A stretch of 64,000 nucleotides of DNA from JABCPE02 sp963506915 (lineage in GTDB: Bacteria; Bacteroidota; Bacteroidia; Flavobacteriales; Weeksellaceae): the NCBI GenBank assembly GCA_963506915.1, contig CAUORE010000003.1, forward strand, positions 12,314 through 76,313, written 5' to 3'. The position numbers and the translations under genes were made by a program. Of this stretch, positions 41,569 through 49,656 are shown one piece after another. The notes under the pieces were generated by a model, which saw nothing but the letters and a program-made list of their open reading frames with translations, was not told where the DNA came from and ran no database searches. The number at the start of each line of letters is the position of its first letter. Positions within the stretch are counted from its first letter, which is position 1.

Positions 41569-41608
41569 ATAAAAAGGGCAGAAGTAGAAAATTACTTTTG
41601 CCTTTTTT
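41569..41608 (+). terminator. Imperfect terminator after dps
   Basis: An imperfect stem AAAAGGGCAGAAGTA / TACTTTTGCCTTTTTT with a short AT loop ends in a T run. It is 17 bases after the stop codon. Confidence 0.7.
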
Positions 41609-41629
41609 CTTTATTTTGTTCCTTATTTC

Positions 41630-41637
41630 TATTTTTG
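41630..41637 (+). promoter_or_regulatory. Flavobacterial -7 box (TATTTTTG) for murI
   Basis: TATTTTTG lies 15 bases upstream of the TTG start of murI and follows the dps terminator, fitting a new transcription unit. Confidence 0.5.
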
Positions 41638-41652
41638 TAAAAAATTTGAGTT

Positions 41653-42468
41653 TTGAAATATCAACATCTTAGTGCAAATCAACCTATTGGGATTTTTGAC
41701 AGCGGCGTGGGTGGACTGACAACAGCGAGAGAAATCAAACGAGTAATGCCGCAAGAGAGTTTCATCTATTTCGGTGACACCAAGCATCTTCCGTATGGCG
41801 AAAAATCCAAAGAAGCCATCATAGATTATTCCCTGCAAATCACCAAATTCCTTTTGGAACAAAACTGCAAAGCGATAGTAATCGCCTGTAACACTGCTAC
41901 TTCCAACGCATTGGAAGAAGTAAAAAAAATGGTGAATGACAAGGTTTTTGTATTCGATGTTATCAATCCCGTTGCCGAAAAAGTAGCCTACGAAATCCAC
42001 CAAAACATAGGAGTAATCGCTACCAAAGCAACCGTAAATTCTAAACTTTACAGAAAAAGCATCAGAAAATATAATAAATTCATCAATGTGGAAGAATTGG
42101 CAACTCCGCTCCTTGTCCCTGTGATAGAGGAAGGATTTATCAATCATCCCATCTCCCACAGCGTAATTTACAATTATCTTTCTAATAAAAAATTAAAAGA
42201 TATCGACACGCTCATTTTGGGATGCACCCACTATCCCCTTCTGATGGAAGAAATCAAACAATACTACGGCAACAGAGTGAGAGTGATAGACTCGCCGAAT
42301 ATTGTAGCAAACTACATCAAGCTCACTTTGGAAAAGCATAAATTACTGAATACTAATAATCCTAATCCGAAGTATGAATTTTATGTTTCGGATATGACCA
42401 AAAATTTCCAAAAGATTTCTAAAAAATTCTTTGGAAACAAAATAGAATTGGAACTAAAAACCCTTTAA
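41653..42468 (+). CDS. murI: Glutamate racemase
   Basis: This 271-residue enzyme interconverts L- and D-glutamate for peptidoglycan. The two catalytic Cys are in IACNTATSN (Cys79) and LGCTHYPLL (about residue 191), and the N-terminal IFDSGVGGLT is typical. The start must be the TTG at 41653: an in-frame stop lies 6 bases upstream (41647-41649) and no ATG is found before the conserved IFDSG. folA starts 5 bases after the stop codon. Confidence 0.93.
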   Translation: MKYQHLSANQPIGIFDSGVGGLTTAREIKRVMPQESFIYFGDTKHLPYGEKSKEAIIDYSLQITKFLLEQNCKAIVIACNTATSNALEEVKKMVNDKVFVFDVINPVAEKVAYEIHQNIGVIATKATVNSKLYRKSIRKYNKFINVEELATPLLVPVIEEGFINHPISHSVIYNYLSNKKLKDIDTLILGCTHYPLLMEEIKQYYGNRVRVIDSPNIVANYIKLTLEKHKLLNTNNPNPKYEFYVSDMTKNFQKISKKFFGNKIELELKTL

Positions 42469-42473
42469 ACCAA

Positions 42474-42962
42474 ATGATTACCATTATCGCTGCTATCGGA
42501 AAAAACAACGAATTAGGAAAGGACAACCAGCTGCTGTGGCATCTCCCTGCGGATTTGAAACATTTCAAAAATCTCACCTCAGGGCATCCCATCATAATGG
42601 GCAGAAAAACCTACGAAAGCATAGGAAAACCTCTCCCAAACCGCACCAATATAGTGGTGAGCAGAAAGGAAGACTGGTTCGAGGAAGGGATTCTCATCGT
42701 TCCGAGTTTAAAAGATGCTATCAAACACGCTAAAAAAATCAATGAAAATATATTCATCCTCGGAGGTGGCGAAATCTACCGCCATACCATCGATATGGCT
42801 GACCGACTGGAAATCACCCAAGTAAACCACCAAACAGATGCCGATGTATTTTTTCCAAAAATCGATGAAAAAACTTGGATAAAAACTGATGAAATCCACC
42901 ACCCAAAAGATGAAAATCACGCCTATGATTTTTATTTTCAAACTTGGGAAAGAAAAATTTAA
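42474..42962 (+). CDS. folA: Dihydrofolate reductase
   Basis: This 162-residue enzyme reduces dihydrofolate with NADPH. The start MITIIAAIGKNNELGKDNQL is followed by WHLPADLKHFK with the catalytic acid Asp27, then IIMGRKTYESIGKPLPNR and FILGGGEIYR for cofactor binding. It is 5 bases after murI, and a -7 box for the next gene follows it, so the two genes form a unit. Confidence 0.95.
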   Translation: MITIIAAIGKNNELGKDNQLLWHLPADLKHFKNLTSGHPIIMGRKTYESIGKPLPNRTNIVVSRKEDWFEEGILIVPSLKDAIKHAKKINENIFILGGGEIYRHTIDMADRLEITQVNHQTDADVFFPKIDEKTWIKTDEIHHPKDENHAYDFYFQTWERKI

Positions 42963-42972
42963 AAAATTTAAC

Positions 42973-42980
42973 TAAATTTG
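42973..42980 (+). promoter_or_regulatory. Flavobacterial -7 box (TAAATTTG) for the DUF3822-rsmD unit
   Basis: TAAATTTG matches TAnnTTTG and is 17 bases before the ATG at 42998, in the 35-base gap after folA. Confidence 0.5.
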
Positions 42981-42997
42981 TCCCTTAAATACAGATT

Positions 42998-43717
42998 ATG
43001 AAGAACCTTTCACTCCTATTTACAAAAGATGGTTTGCAATGGCAAATTTATGAAGCAGACAATGTTACAGAGGAAGAAGCTCGTTTCGTAACGGATGAGA
43101 CTCCAGAAAATTTTATAGAAAATGAACTAGACAAGATTCTTCGCAGAGAGGCTTGGGCTGAGATAAAGGTTTTCTCGGCATTCAACCACTTCTCACTGAC
43201 TCCAGAGGTTTTCACAGAAAATCAGCTCGGGCAGCAGATTATATCTTATAATTCAGATGTAAAAACCGAATCAGAAGAACTAATGCAGTCTATCAACCAG
43301 AAATACGGCGTTCAGTTTTATTATTCTTTCCCAAAACACTTTTATCAGAAAATAAAAGACCTTAGTTCTGTTTCTAATTTTCATTTCTCAGGAGAGCGTT
43401 TTTTGGATTCTGTAAATGTAAACAAGGACAATGAAATCCATATCAATCTGTATCACAACCAAGTAGAATTTCTTGCATTAGAAAACGGGAAATTGGTTCT
43501 TTATAACAATCTCGATGCTACATCGGAAATAGATTTCCTTTATTTCATCATGTTCACACTGAGTAAAATAGGTTTTGATATCAATAAAACTCATTTCTAC
43601 ATCTATGGAGAAATCTCTGAGAATGACACCTTTATATCTGAGTTAGAAAAATTCGTTCCAGCTATCTCCATCGTGTACGAAAACTTTAAAGGAAAACATT
43701 TCATTGTTAATTCATAA
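42998..43717 (+). CDS. DUF3822 family protein
   Basis: This 239-residue protein matches the DUF3822 family, which is known only from Bacteroidota and has no assigned activity. It is a soluble mixed alpha/beta protein with a beta-rich C-terminal half (EIHINLYHNQVEFLALENGKL). Its fold may belong to the actin/HSP70-like ATPase group, by recollection of relatives, but no phosphate-binding motif is clear to me. It is 2 bases upstream of rsmD, a conserved arrangement that suggests a link to ribosome maturation. Confidence 0.72.
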   Translation: MKNLSLLFTKDGLQWQIYEADNVTEEEARFVTDETPENFIENELDKILRREAWAEIKVFSAFNHFSLTPEVFTENQLGQQIISYNSDVKTESEELMQSINQKYGVQFYYSFPKHFYQKIKDLSSVSNFHFSGERFLDSVNVNKDNEIHINLYHNQVEFLALENGKLVLYNNLDATSEIDFLYFIMFTLSKIGFDINKTHFYIYGEISENDTFISELEKFVPAISIVYENFKGKHFIVNS

Positions 43718-43719
43718 GT

Positions 43720-44283
43720 ATGTATCGCATCATTTCAGGCGTTTGGAAAGGTAAAAAAATCTCCGCTCCGAAGAATTTTGAAGTCAGACCAACTACGGAT
43801 TTCGCCAAAGAGGCTCTTTTCAGTATTTTAGAGCATCGTTTGGATTTGTCTAGTTTGTCTGTTTTAGACCTTTTTGCTGGGATTGGCTCTATCACGCTGG
43901 AGCTGGCCTCTCGTGGCTGCAAAGACATCACAAGTGTAGAGATGAATGCTAAACATGCTGGTTTTATCAATTCTACGGCTAAAGATTTGGATTTCAGTTC
44001 ACAAATCAACATTCTAAGAGCCAATGTTTTTGACTGGCTGAAAAAAGCGCAAAATCAAGGAAAAAGTTTTGATTTGGTTTTTGCCGACCCTCCTTTTGAC
44101 CTTCCTGAAAATAATTATCAAGAATTGATTTCTCTCATTCTTTCTGAGGGAATTTTAAAAGAAAATGGATGTTTCGTACTAGAACACCAATCCCGCCACA
44201 AGATAGAACATCCTGATTTACAGGAAACTCGTAAATATGGAAATGTAAGTTTTTCTTTCTTTACAAAAAGCGAAAATCCTTAG
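43720..44283 (+). CDS. rsmD: 16S rRNA (guanine966-N2)-methyltransferase RsmD
   Basis: This 187-residue Rossmann methyltransferase uses S-adenosylmethionine to methylate G966 of 16S rRNA. It has RIISGVWKGKKI at the start, the SAM motif VLDLFAGIGSITLELASRG (about residues 47-65) and the catalytic DPPF motif (FADPPFDLP near residue 125). It overlaps the 3' end of the convergent DUF6973 gene by 4 bases. Confidence 0.93.
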   Translation: MYRIISGVWKGKKISAPKNFEVRPTTDFAKEALFSILEHRLDLSSLSVLDLFAGIGSITLELASRGCKDITSVEMNAKHAGFINSTAKDLDFSSQINILRANVFDWLKKAQNQGKSFDLVFADPPFDLPENNYQELISLILSEGILKENGCFVLEHQSRHKIEHPDLQETRKYGNVSFSFFTKSENP

Positions 44284-44807
44284 TTTATATCCTCTATAAT
44301 AGCCATTCGCCCTTCCTCTATTTCTTCAATGGAGGAAATTAATTTTGCTTCTTGAGATTTTTCATAAAGCGGTTCTATGAAAAAAAGCGTCTCAAAAAAC
44401 TGGCGATGAATTCCCTCCAGCATAGTCATGAAAAGATTCATCCCTATTTGATTATTATGCAAATCCATTGCTCTAGCAACCAACTCATTTACAAAGAGTT
44501 CTTCGTGCATATCTGTAATCTGCTTACACCATTTCAGGCTTTTCTGTGGAGAAGAAATTTTACAGCAGTACATCATTATCAGACAGCACCAGAGAGCATG
44601 GCGAAAGGCATTTCCTCTTCCGTTTTTATGATGAGTTTCAGGGAACTTTTTATTTGTAATTTTAAAGGTTCTAAGAGTGGCTATAAGGGTAAGAAAAGCA
44701 AACAGCGGATGCCGAAGCAACAACCCTAATAATTTGACAAGCCGCTTAAAATCAAGCTGCAGAATAGCCTTAAAAATAGTAGTCATTCTCTCAAAATAAA
44801 ATCGCAA
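44280..44807 (-). CDS. DUF6973-like protein
   Basis: This 175-residue protein belongs, by recollection, to a Bacteroidota family (DUF6973) without assigned function. It has a basic, hydrophobic N-terminus (about 15-50) that may associate with the membrane, followed by the conserved stretch HKNGRGNAFRHALWCCLIM, then MHEELF and MDLHNNQIGM. The spaced His and Glu residues look like a metal-binding or hydrolytic site, but this is inferred only from the pattern. It is 29 bases downstream of accD on the same strand. Confidence 0.6.
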   Translation of the reverse strand: MRFYFERMTTIFKAILQLDFKRLVKLLGLLLRHPLFAFLTLIATLRTFKITNKKFPETHHKNGRGNAFRHALWCCLIMMYCCKISSPQKSLKWCKQITDMHEELFVNELVARAMDLHNNQIGMNLFMTMLEGIHRQFFETLFFIEPLYEKSQEAKLISSIEEIEEGRMAIIEDIN

Positions 44808-44836
44808 ATCAAAAAAGACTTACGATTTTATCATTT

Positions 44837-45691
44837 TTATTTGTTCATTAATAGTTTTACAGTTTTGGAAATGGTTTCTTTTATTTGCCTTCTTTTCACT
44901 ATAAAATCTACAAAACCTTTTTCCTGTAAAAACTCGGATGTCTGGAATCCTTCTGGTAAATCTCGCCCAATGGTCTCACGGATCACCCTAGGCCCTGCAA
45001 AACCTATCAAAGCGCCTGGCTCTGCCATGATGATATCGGCTGTCATAGCGAAAGAAGCCGTAATTCCACCGAAAGTAGGATTGGTAAGATAGGCTATGTA
45101 AGGCAGCCCTGCGTTAGAAAGCTGAGCCAATTTTGCCTGAACCTTTGCCATCTGCATCAGTGAGTAAGCCGCTTCCTGCATTCTTGCTCCACCTGACTGA
45201 CAGATAATCATATAAGGCAGCTTTTTTTCTATACAGAAGTCTATTGCTCTTCTTATTTTCTCTCCCATCACAGACCCAAGAGAACCTCCGATGAAGTCAA
45301 AATCCATACAAGAAATCACCATTTCTACGCCATTTACTTTTCCATGTGCGTTTCTGATAGAATCTACTAGTTTGGTTTTGGCTTTTGCTTCTTTTAGTCT
45401 GTCTTTATAGGATTTAGAATCTTTAAATTTAAGAATATCAATACTTTCTACATCTGCATTTAATTCCTTAAATTTAGAATCATCAAAAATAATTTCAAAA
45501 TATTCCCTGCTTCCTATTCTCACATGGAAGCCATCCTCTGGCGAAACATAGTTATTCGCTCTCAGTTCATCACTCTCTATTATTTTCCCTGTGGGAGTCT
45601 GATGCCAAAGCCCTTTTGGAACATCTTTTTTTTCCTCTGTGGGAGTGCTGATATTTTGTTTCTTTCTTTTGAACCAATCAAATGCTGACAT
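44837..45691 (-). CDS. accD: Acetyl-CoA carboxylase carboxyltransferase subunit beta
   Basis: This 284-residue beta subunit, with AccA, transfers the carboxyl group from biotin to acetyl-CoA for fatty acid synthesis. The crotonase-like core is visible in SGGARMQEAAYSLMQMAK and EPGALIGFAGPRVI, which form the oxyanion holes. The N-terminal zinc-ribbon region reads GLWHQTPTGKIIESDEL and lacks all four Cys ligands seen in E. coli AccD. The length is slightly shorter than in E. coli, as in other Bacteroidota. Confidence 0.93.
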   Translation of the reverse strand: MSAFDWFKRKKQNISTPTEEKKDVPKGLWHQTPTGKIIESDELRANNYVSPEDGFHVRIGSREYFEIIFDDSKFKELNADVESIDILKFKDSKSYKDRLKEAKAKTKLVDSIRNAHGKVNGVEMVISCMDFDFIGGSLGSVMGEKIRRAIDFCIEKKLPYMIICQSGGARMQEAAYSLMQMAKVQAKLAQLSNAGLPYIAYLTNPTFGGITASFAMTADIIMAEPGALIGFAGPRVIRETIGRDLPEGFQTSEFLQEKGFVDFIVKRRQIKETISKTVKLLMNK

Positions 45692-45736
45692 TCTTTATCT
45701 TTTAATAATTCTGCAAATTTAAGAAATATTTTTTCT

Positions 45737-46054
45737 TTAACTCAAAAACTCAGCCGTAACATTTTCCCACGCGGAAAAATCTATGCTTTCATCATTGAAA
45801 TATTTTTCAAAGAAAGGAATAGCCGCCTCTGGCTCTTCCACAAAAGTTCTATAATGTGTAAAATTCCCTCCGTCATAAACTCTGCTTTCCACTACGAAAC
45901 TCTGCTCATCCTCAGCCATTTGGACATAGTTTTCACTTTTTTCATCAAAAAGCACTATAAAATCTTCCTCATAAATTCCTGTTGTTATAAGCTCCTTGAT
46001 TTCATCCCAAGTAAGGGATTCTTCTGTTCTAAATTGTGTGTTTACTAATTTCAT
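45737..46054 (-). CDS. Conserved small protein, unknown function
   Basis: This acidic soluble protein has 105 residues from the ATG at 46054; a longer frame from 46084 overlaps the end of nadK and is rejected. It reads MKLVNTQFRTEESLTWDEIK at the start and is rich in Glu, Asp, Phe and Tyr, with a beta-rich middle (YVQMAEDEQSFVVESRVYDGG). No motif or domain is recognised. It lies 13 bases after nadK on the same strand, so it is probably transcribed with nadK and the CBS gene. Confidence 0.6.
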   Translation of the reverse strand: MKLVNTQFRTEESLTWDEIKELITTGIYEEDFIVLFDEKSENYVQMAEDEQSFVVESRVYDGGNFTHYRTFVEEPEAAIPFFEKYFNDESIDFSAWENVTAEFLS

Positions 46055-46067
46055 AATATATTGATAT

Positions 46068-46940
46068 TTAATTTCTTTTGTCATTACCCCAAAGGAGTTT
46101 TTGTCTCAAAGTTTCATAGAAACTGACATTTTTTGGAAAAATAAGATTTAGGCTAAAATCTGCCTTTTTTAAAATAAGCTCATCCGCCTCATTCATATGA
46201 TAAAGCCGAGAATCCAAGCCCAGCGAATACAGCGGCAGCCTGCTGGAGACTTTTAGTTTTATTTCTACATTGTCTTTTAGGATAATTGGGCGCATGTTTA
46301 GGTTATGCGGAGCAATGGGTGTAAGAGAAAAATTATCATTCTCCGGCTCTATAATAGGCCCACCACAGCTGAGCGAATATGCCGTAGACCCCGAAGGCGT
46401 AGCCACTATAAGCCCATCTCCCCAAAACATACTCAAGAATTTGCCGTTAATTTCGGCTTCCACAGTAATCATGGAAGTGGTCTCTTGGCGGGTAATCACC
46501 ACATCATTCAGCGCATAGGGAAAATCTATCCTGTTTTCGGCTGTTTTCACTTCTATCACCGAACGCTGGCTGATATGCGTTTCCCCAGCAAAAATTTTAT
46601 CAATATTATCAAAAATTTCTTCTTTGCTAAAATTCGCTAAAAAGCCGAGCCGCCCCATATTAACGCCCACAACAGGGATTTCCAAATCCTGAATCAGCGT
46701 AAGTGCACTCAGAATAGTGCCATCTCCTCCAAAAGAAAAGAAATAATCTATTTCACATTTTTCGAGTGAATTTTTATCACTGAAAATCTGATATTTACCC
46801 AATGAACTATTCTTTTCTAAAATTTTTTCGTGGAGAAAAATCTGCACATTTTCCCTTTTCTCCAATTCAAGAATAAACTGATGAAGATAAGCCTGAATCT
46901 CATCTCCATTTTTCTGCGAATATATTGCGATGTTTGGCAT
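46068..46940 (-). CDS. nadK: NAD kinase
   Basis: This 290-residue enzyme phosphorylates NAD to NADP with ATP or polyphosphate. The GGDGT motif is at residues 71-75 (FSFGGDGTILSAL), and the second family motif GLIVATPSGSTAYSLSCGGP contains the NAD-binding and catalytic region. Its ATG overlaps the stop codon of the CBS gene by one base (TAATG), so the two are translationally coupled. Confidence 0.94.
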   Translation of the reverse strand: MPNIAIYSQKNGDEIQAYLHQFILELEKRENVQIFLHEKILEKNSSLGKYQIFSDKNSLEKCEIDYFFSFGGDGTILSALTLIQDLEIPVVGVNMGRLGFLANFSKEEIFDNIDKIFAGETHISQRSVIEVKTAENRIDFPYALNDVVITRQETTSMITVEAEINGKFLSMFWGDGLIVATPSGSTAYSLSCGGPIIEPENDNFSLTPIAPHNLNMRPIILKDNVEIKLKVSSRLPLYSLGLDSRLYHMNEADELILKKADFSLNLIFPKNVSFYETLRQKLLWGNDKRN

Positions 46941-47593
46941 TAGAATTCAAGGTATTTTTGCATAAATTCGTATCTGCTTTTCAGCAGTTCTTCCTTTTCA
47001 TCGGTATAAAATTTCTGCACGATGATGTAGCCGTAGCGCTCAAATGTCTCATCTATCGAGCTGAGATTTTCATTGCTGATTCTCATCGTCACCCTTACGA
47101 AAGCTTCATTCATCTCGGTAACCAGTGCGCCGTAGAATTTTCCGTTGTTACTTTCTACGATTTGGGCTATTTCCACCATGGAATAATTGGTTCTAGGGAT
47201 TTCCACCGTAAGCAGCGCTCCTGTTTCCGAAAAAAACGGATATTTAGACAATTCATCTGCGATGCTGTCCCAAGCGATATACCCCTGATATTCTTCATTT
47301 TTATTGATTACAGGAATTACATTGGTATTGAAAGTATGGAATAATTTCACTCCATCCAAAAGAGTGCTTTCATAGAGAATAGAAAACCTATCCATATACG
47401 GAAGCAGTTCTCCTAAGTTTTTTCTAAGATTTTCCTCCAAGCACTCCTTCATTATCGCGCCCTGAAATACACCCTCATTTTCTACGAAAACATGAGTAAA
47501 ATCAAAATCAACAGCAGTCTGCAAAGCCTCCTCTGCAGTAGCATCTACGCCCAATATGGGAAAATCATTTGCGATATAATTTTCAATTATCAT
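46940..47593 (-). CDS. CBS domain protein
   Basis: This 217-residue soluble protein has two tandem CBS motifs (about residues 8-60, DFPILGVDATAEEALQTA, and about 70-125, TLLDGVKLFHTFNTNVIPVI). A C-terminal ACT-like or extra alpha/beta domain follows (about 130-217). Such Bateman modules bind adenosine nucleotides and act as sensors. It is coupled to nadK by a TAATG overlap, so a role in linking adenylate state to NADP synthesis is plausible but inferred. Confidence 0.82.
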   Translation of the reverse strand: MIIENYIANDFPILGVDATAEEALQTAVDFDFTHVFVENEGVFQGAIMKECLEENLRKNLGELLPYMDRFSILYESTLLDGVKLFHTFNTNVIPVINKNEEYQGYIAWDSIADELSKYPFFSETGALLTVEIPRTNYSMVEIAQIVESNNGKFYGALVTEMNEAFVRVTMRISNENLSSIDETFERYGYIIVQKFYTDEKEELLKSRYEFMQKYLEF

Positions 47594-47625
47594 AAATCAT
47601 AATTACTTCGGTAAAGGTATGAAAT

Positions 47626-47655
47626 TTGATTAAAACTATAAAAACTTTACCTTTG
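47626..47655 (+). promoter_or_regulatory. Full flavobacterial promoter (TTG, 19 bases, TACCTTTG)
   Basis: TTG at 47626-47628 and TACCTTTG at 47648-47655 are separated by 19 bases, the preferred spacing. The ATG of the pseudouridine synthase gene is 23 bases downstream. Confidence 0.7.
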
Positions 47656-47678
47656 TGAAATTCTAATCAGACATTTAT

Positions 47679-48356
47679 ATGAATTCACAAATTCTCTACG
47701 AAGACAACCACATCATCATCATCAATAAAAAAGTAGGTCAGCTGGTTCAAGGCGACAAAACAGGCGACCAGAGCCTGCTGGAACTGCTGAAAGATTTCAT
47801 AAAAGAACGCGACCAAAAACCTGGGAATGTCTATCTCGGTTTGGTTCACAGGATAGACCGACCAACCTCTGGGCTGGTAATCTATGCTAAAACCTCCAAA
47901 GCGCTCTCCCGCCTTACCCAAATGGTAAAAAACAGAGAAATTAAAAAAACTTACTGGGCAGTGGTTCCCAAAGAGATGATTCCACAAAGCCAAACCCTTA
48001 CCCACTATCTCAAGAAAAACGAAAAAAACAACAAAGCCATCATCTACTCCCACGAGGCAGAAGGAGCAAAAAAAGCCATTCTAAGCTATAATATTCTCAA
48101 AACCTTGGATAATTATATGCTGCTGGAAGTGGACTTGCAGACAGGAAGGCACCACCAAATACGGGCACAGCTCTCTAAAATAGGCGTTCCTATAAAAGGC
48201 GACCTAAAATATGGCGCTCCTCGTTCTAATCCAGACGGCGGAATCAGCCTGCACGCTAGAATGCTGGAATTCATCCATCCTGTGAGCAAAGAACTTATGA
48301 AAATAACCGCTCCCGTTCCACAGAATGATGCGATATGGAAAGCCTGCAAAATGTAA
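47679..48356 (+). CDS. RluA family pseudouridine synthase without S4 domain
   Basis: This 225-residue enzyme isomerises uridine in rRNA or tRNA. The catalytic motif is LVHRIDRPTSGLVIYAKT with the Asp nucleophile, and the other family motifs are TGRHHQIRAQL and the C-terminal LHARMLEFIHPVS. It lacks the N-terminal S4 domain present in RluD, which places it in the smaller RluA/TruC-like group; the target site is not predictable. It has its own promoter and is followed by a terminator. Confidence 0.88.
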   Translation: MNSQILYEDNHIIIINKKVGQLVQGDKTGDQSLLELLKDFIKERDQKPGNVYLGLVHRIDRPTSGLVIYAKTSKALSRLTQMVKNREIKKTYWAVVPKEMIPQSQTLTHYLKKNEKNNKAIIYSHEAEGAKKAILSYNILKTLDNYMLLEVDLQTGRHHQIRAQLSKIGVPIKGDLKYGAPRSNPDGGISLHARMLEFIHPVSKELMKITAPVPQNDAIWKACKM

Positions 48357-48378
48357 AAATGATATGTTAATTCAAAAT

Positions 48379-48407
48379 AAAAGAGCCACTCTGTGAGTGG
48401 CTCTTCT
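48379..48407. terminator. Bidirectional terminator between pseudouridine synthase and porin
   Basis: The stem AAGAGCCACTC / GAGTGGCTCTT has a 3-base loop (TGT). Flanking A and T residues on both sides make it suitable for both the plus-strand synthase and the minus-strand porin. Confidence 0.8.
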
Positions 48408-48432
48408 ATCATCTCAAAATATTTTATTTATC

Positions 48433-49656
48433 TTAGAAATTTTGAATTAGAGACAACGATACACGGAAGTTTCCTGCTGTAGCATCTTGAGCATATTTCT
48501 TAGTTTTAAGATTTGTATCCCAAGCTCCATATGTAGTTGATGTATAATCTAATTCTGCAGTAAGTTTTGTATTACCTGATTTCCAACCTACTCTTGGGGA
48601 AACTCTCCATGTACTAATTGGAGTTCCAGCTAAATATTGTCCTGTCACTTTACCTGTAAGAGGATCTATGATATCTGCCATTTGTCCAAATTTGGTAACA
48701 CTTGGTGTTGTGTTTTTACTAAATCCAAAGTCTTTAGAATAACCACCAAAGATACCCCATTCAAAACTTGGTGTAAAATCTCCATAGAACTCTGTCCATA
48801 GAGCTAATGTATTATTACTCTTGTATTTACCTTTAGCGTCAACTGCCACCCCTCCTAATTGTAACAATTCACTTGGGTTTTGTCCATAATCAGCATAGAT
48901 TTGCCATGCTGAATTTTGTCCTAACTTCGCTTTAGCATAAGCCAAGAAAGTAAATGCTCCAAAATATTCTCCTCTCAATCCACTCTTAAGAGACTTATAG
49001 TTAGCTCCAAAACCTCCTACAAATTTATCATCGTTACCAAATTGTAACTGTGCGTGGAATGCAGGCAATGCTGATAAATTAGCTTTCCCTCCTACACTTG
49101 CAAAATCTCTCTCTGTGATAGCAGCAAGGGTCAATCTTGCATTACCTTTAGTAGAGAATCTGATCTGTGGAGAACGGTTGAACGGTTGGAATGGACTTCC
49201 TGCGTTGAAGTTGTAAGTTTTAGGAGATACATTCGTTACGAACATTGGGTGCCAGAACTGACCTACTAACCATTCTACTTTGTCACTAGATAATTTCACA
49301 TAAGCATGTCTTAATGCTAATGTATTGATTGAAGCATCTGAACTACCAAAGAAGTGAGATTCAATCAAAGCCTCAGACTTCATTCCAAAGAACTCAGGCC
49401 CAGCAATTTTTACTCCTAATCTAGATTCTACTCCCCATCCATTGAAGTTAGGATTTGCATTCAAATCTTTTCCATTTACTTTATTAACTGGAGATGCCAA
49501 ATCGATATAGTTACCTTCTCTAGCAGCAACTACCTGACGAGAGTCAAAAGCGAACTCTCCTCTTACATACCCATAAAGTGTAGCACTTGTTTCTTCTTGT
49601 GCTAACCCTACTTGTGCTACTGCCAAAGCAAGTAGCGCCATGATCTGTTTTTTCAT
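48433..49656 (-). CDS. Outer membrane porin-like protein
   Basis: This 407-residue barrel protein has a signal peptide (MKKQIMALLALAVAQVGLAQ) and a barrel that opens ATLYGYVRGEFAFDSRQVV. Alternating strands and Asn/Gly-rich turns fill the sequence, and it ends with NFRVSLSLIQNF, the terminal aromatic beta-signal. Codon use is strongly biased to the preferred set, suggesting high expression. It is divergent from an OFA-type carrier gene at 50213, so the two may serve import of the same small anion, but the substrate is unknown. Confidence 0.8.
   Translation of the reverse strand: MKKQIMALLALAVAQVGLAQEETSATLYGYVRGEFAFDSRQVVAAREGNYIDLASPVNKVNGKDLNANPNFNGWGVESRLGVKIAGPEFFGMKSEALIESHFFGSSDASINTLALRHAYVKLSSDKVEWLVGQFWHPMFVTNVSPKTYNFNAGSPFQPFNRSPQIRFSTKGNARLTLAAITERDFASVGGKANLSALPAFHAQLQFGNDDKFVGGFGANYKSLKSGLRGEYFGAFTFLAYAKAKLGQNSAWQIYADYGQNPSELLQLGGVAVDAKGKYKSNNTLALWTEFYGDFTPSFEWGIFGGYSKDFGFSKNTTPSVTKFGQMADIIDPLTGKVTGQYLAGTPISTWRVSPRVGWKSGNTKLTAELDYTSTTYGAWDTNLKTKKYAQDATAGNFRVSLSLIQNF

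Noticed and set aside
46055..46084. Ten extra residues on the small protein downstream of nadK
   Set aside because: The extension overlaps the nadK 3' end and has no supporting feature; the ATG at 46054 is a better start.
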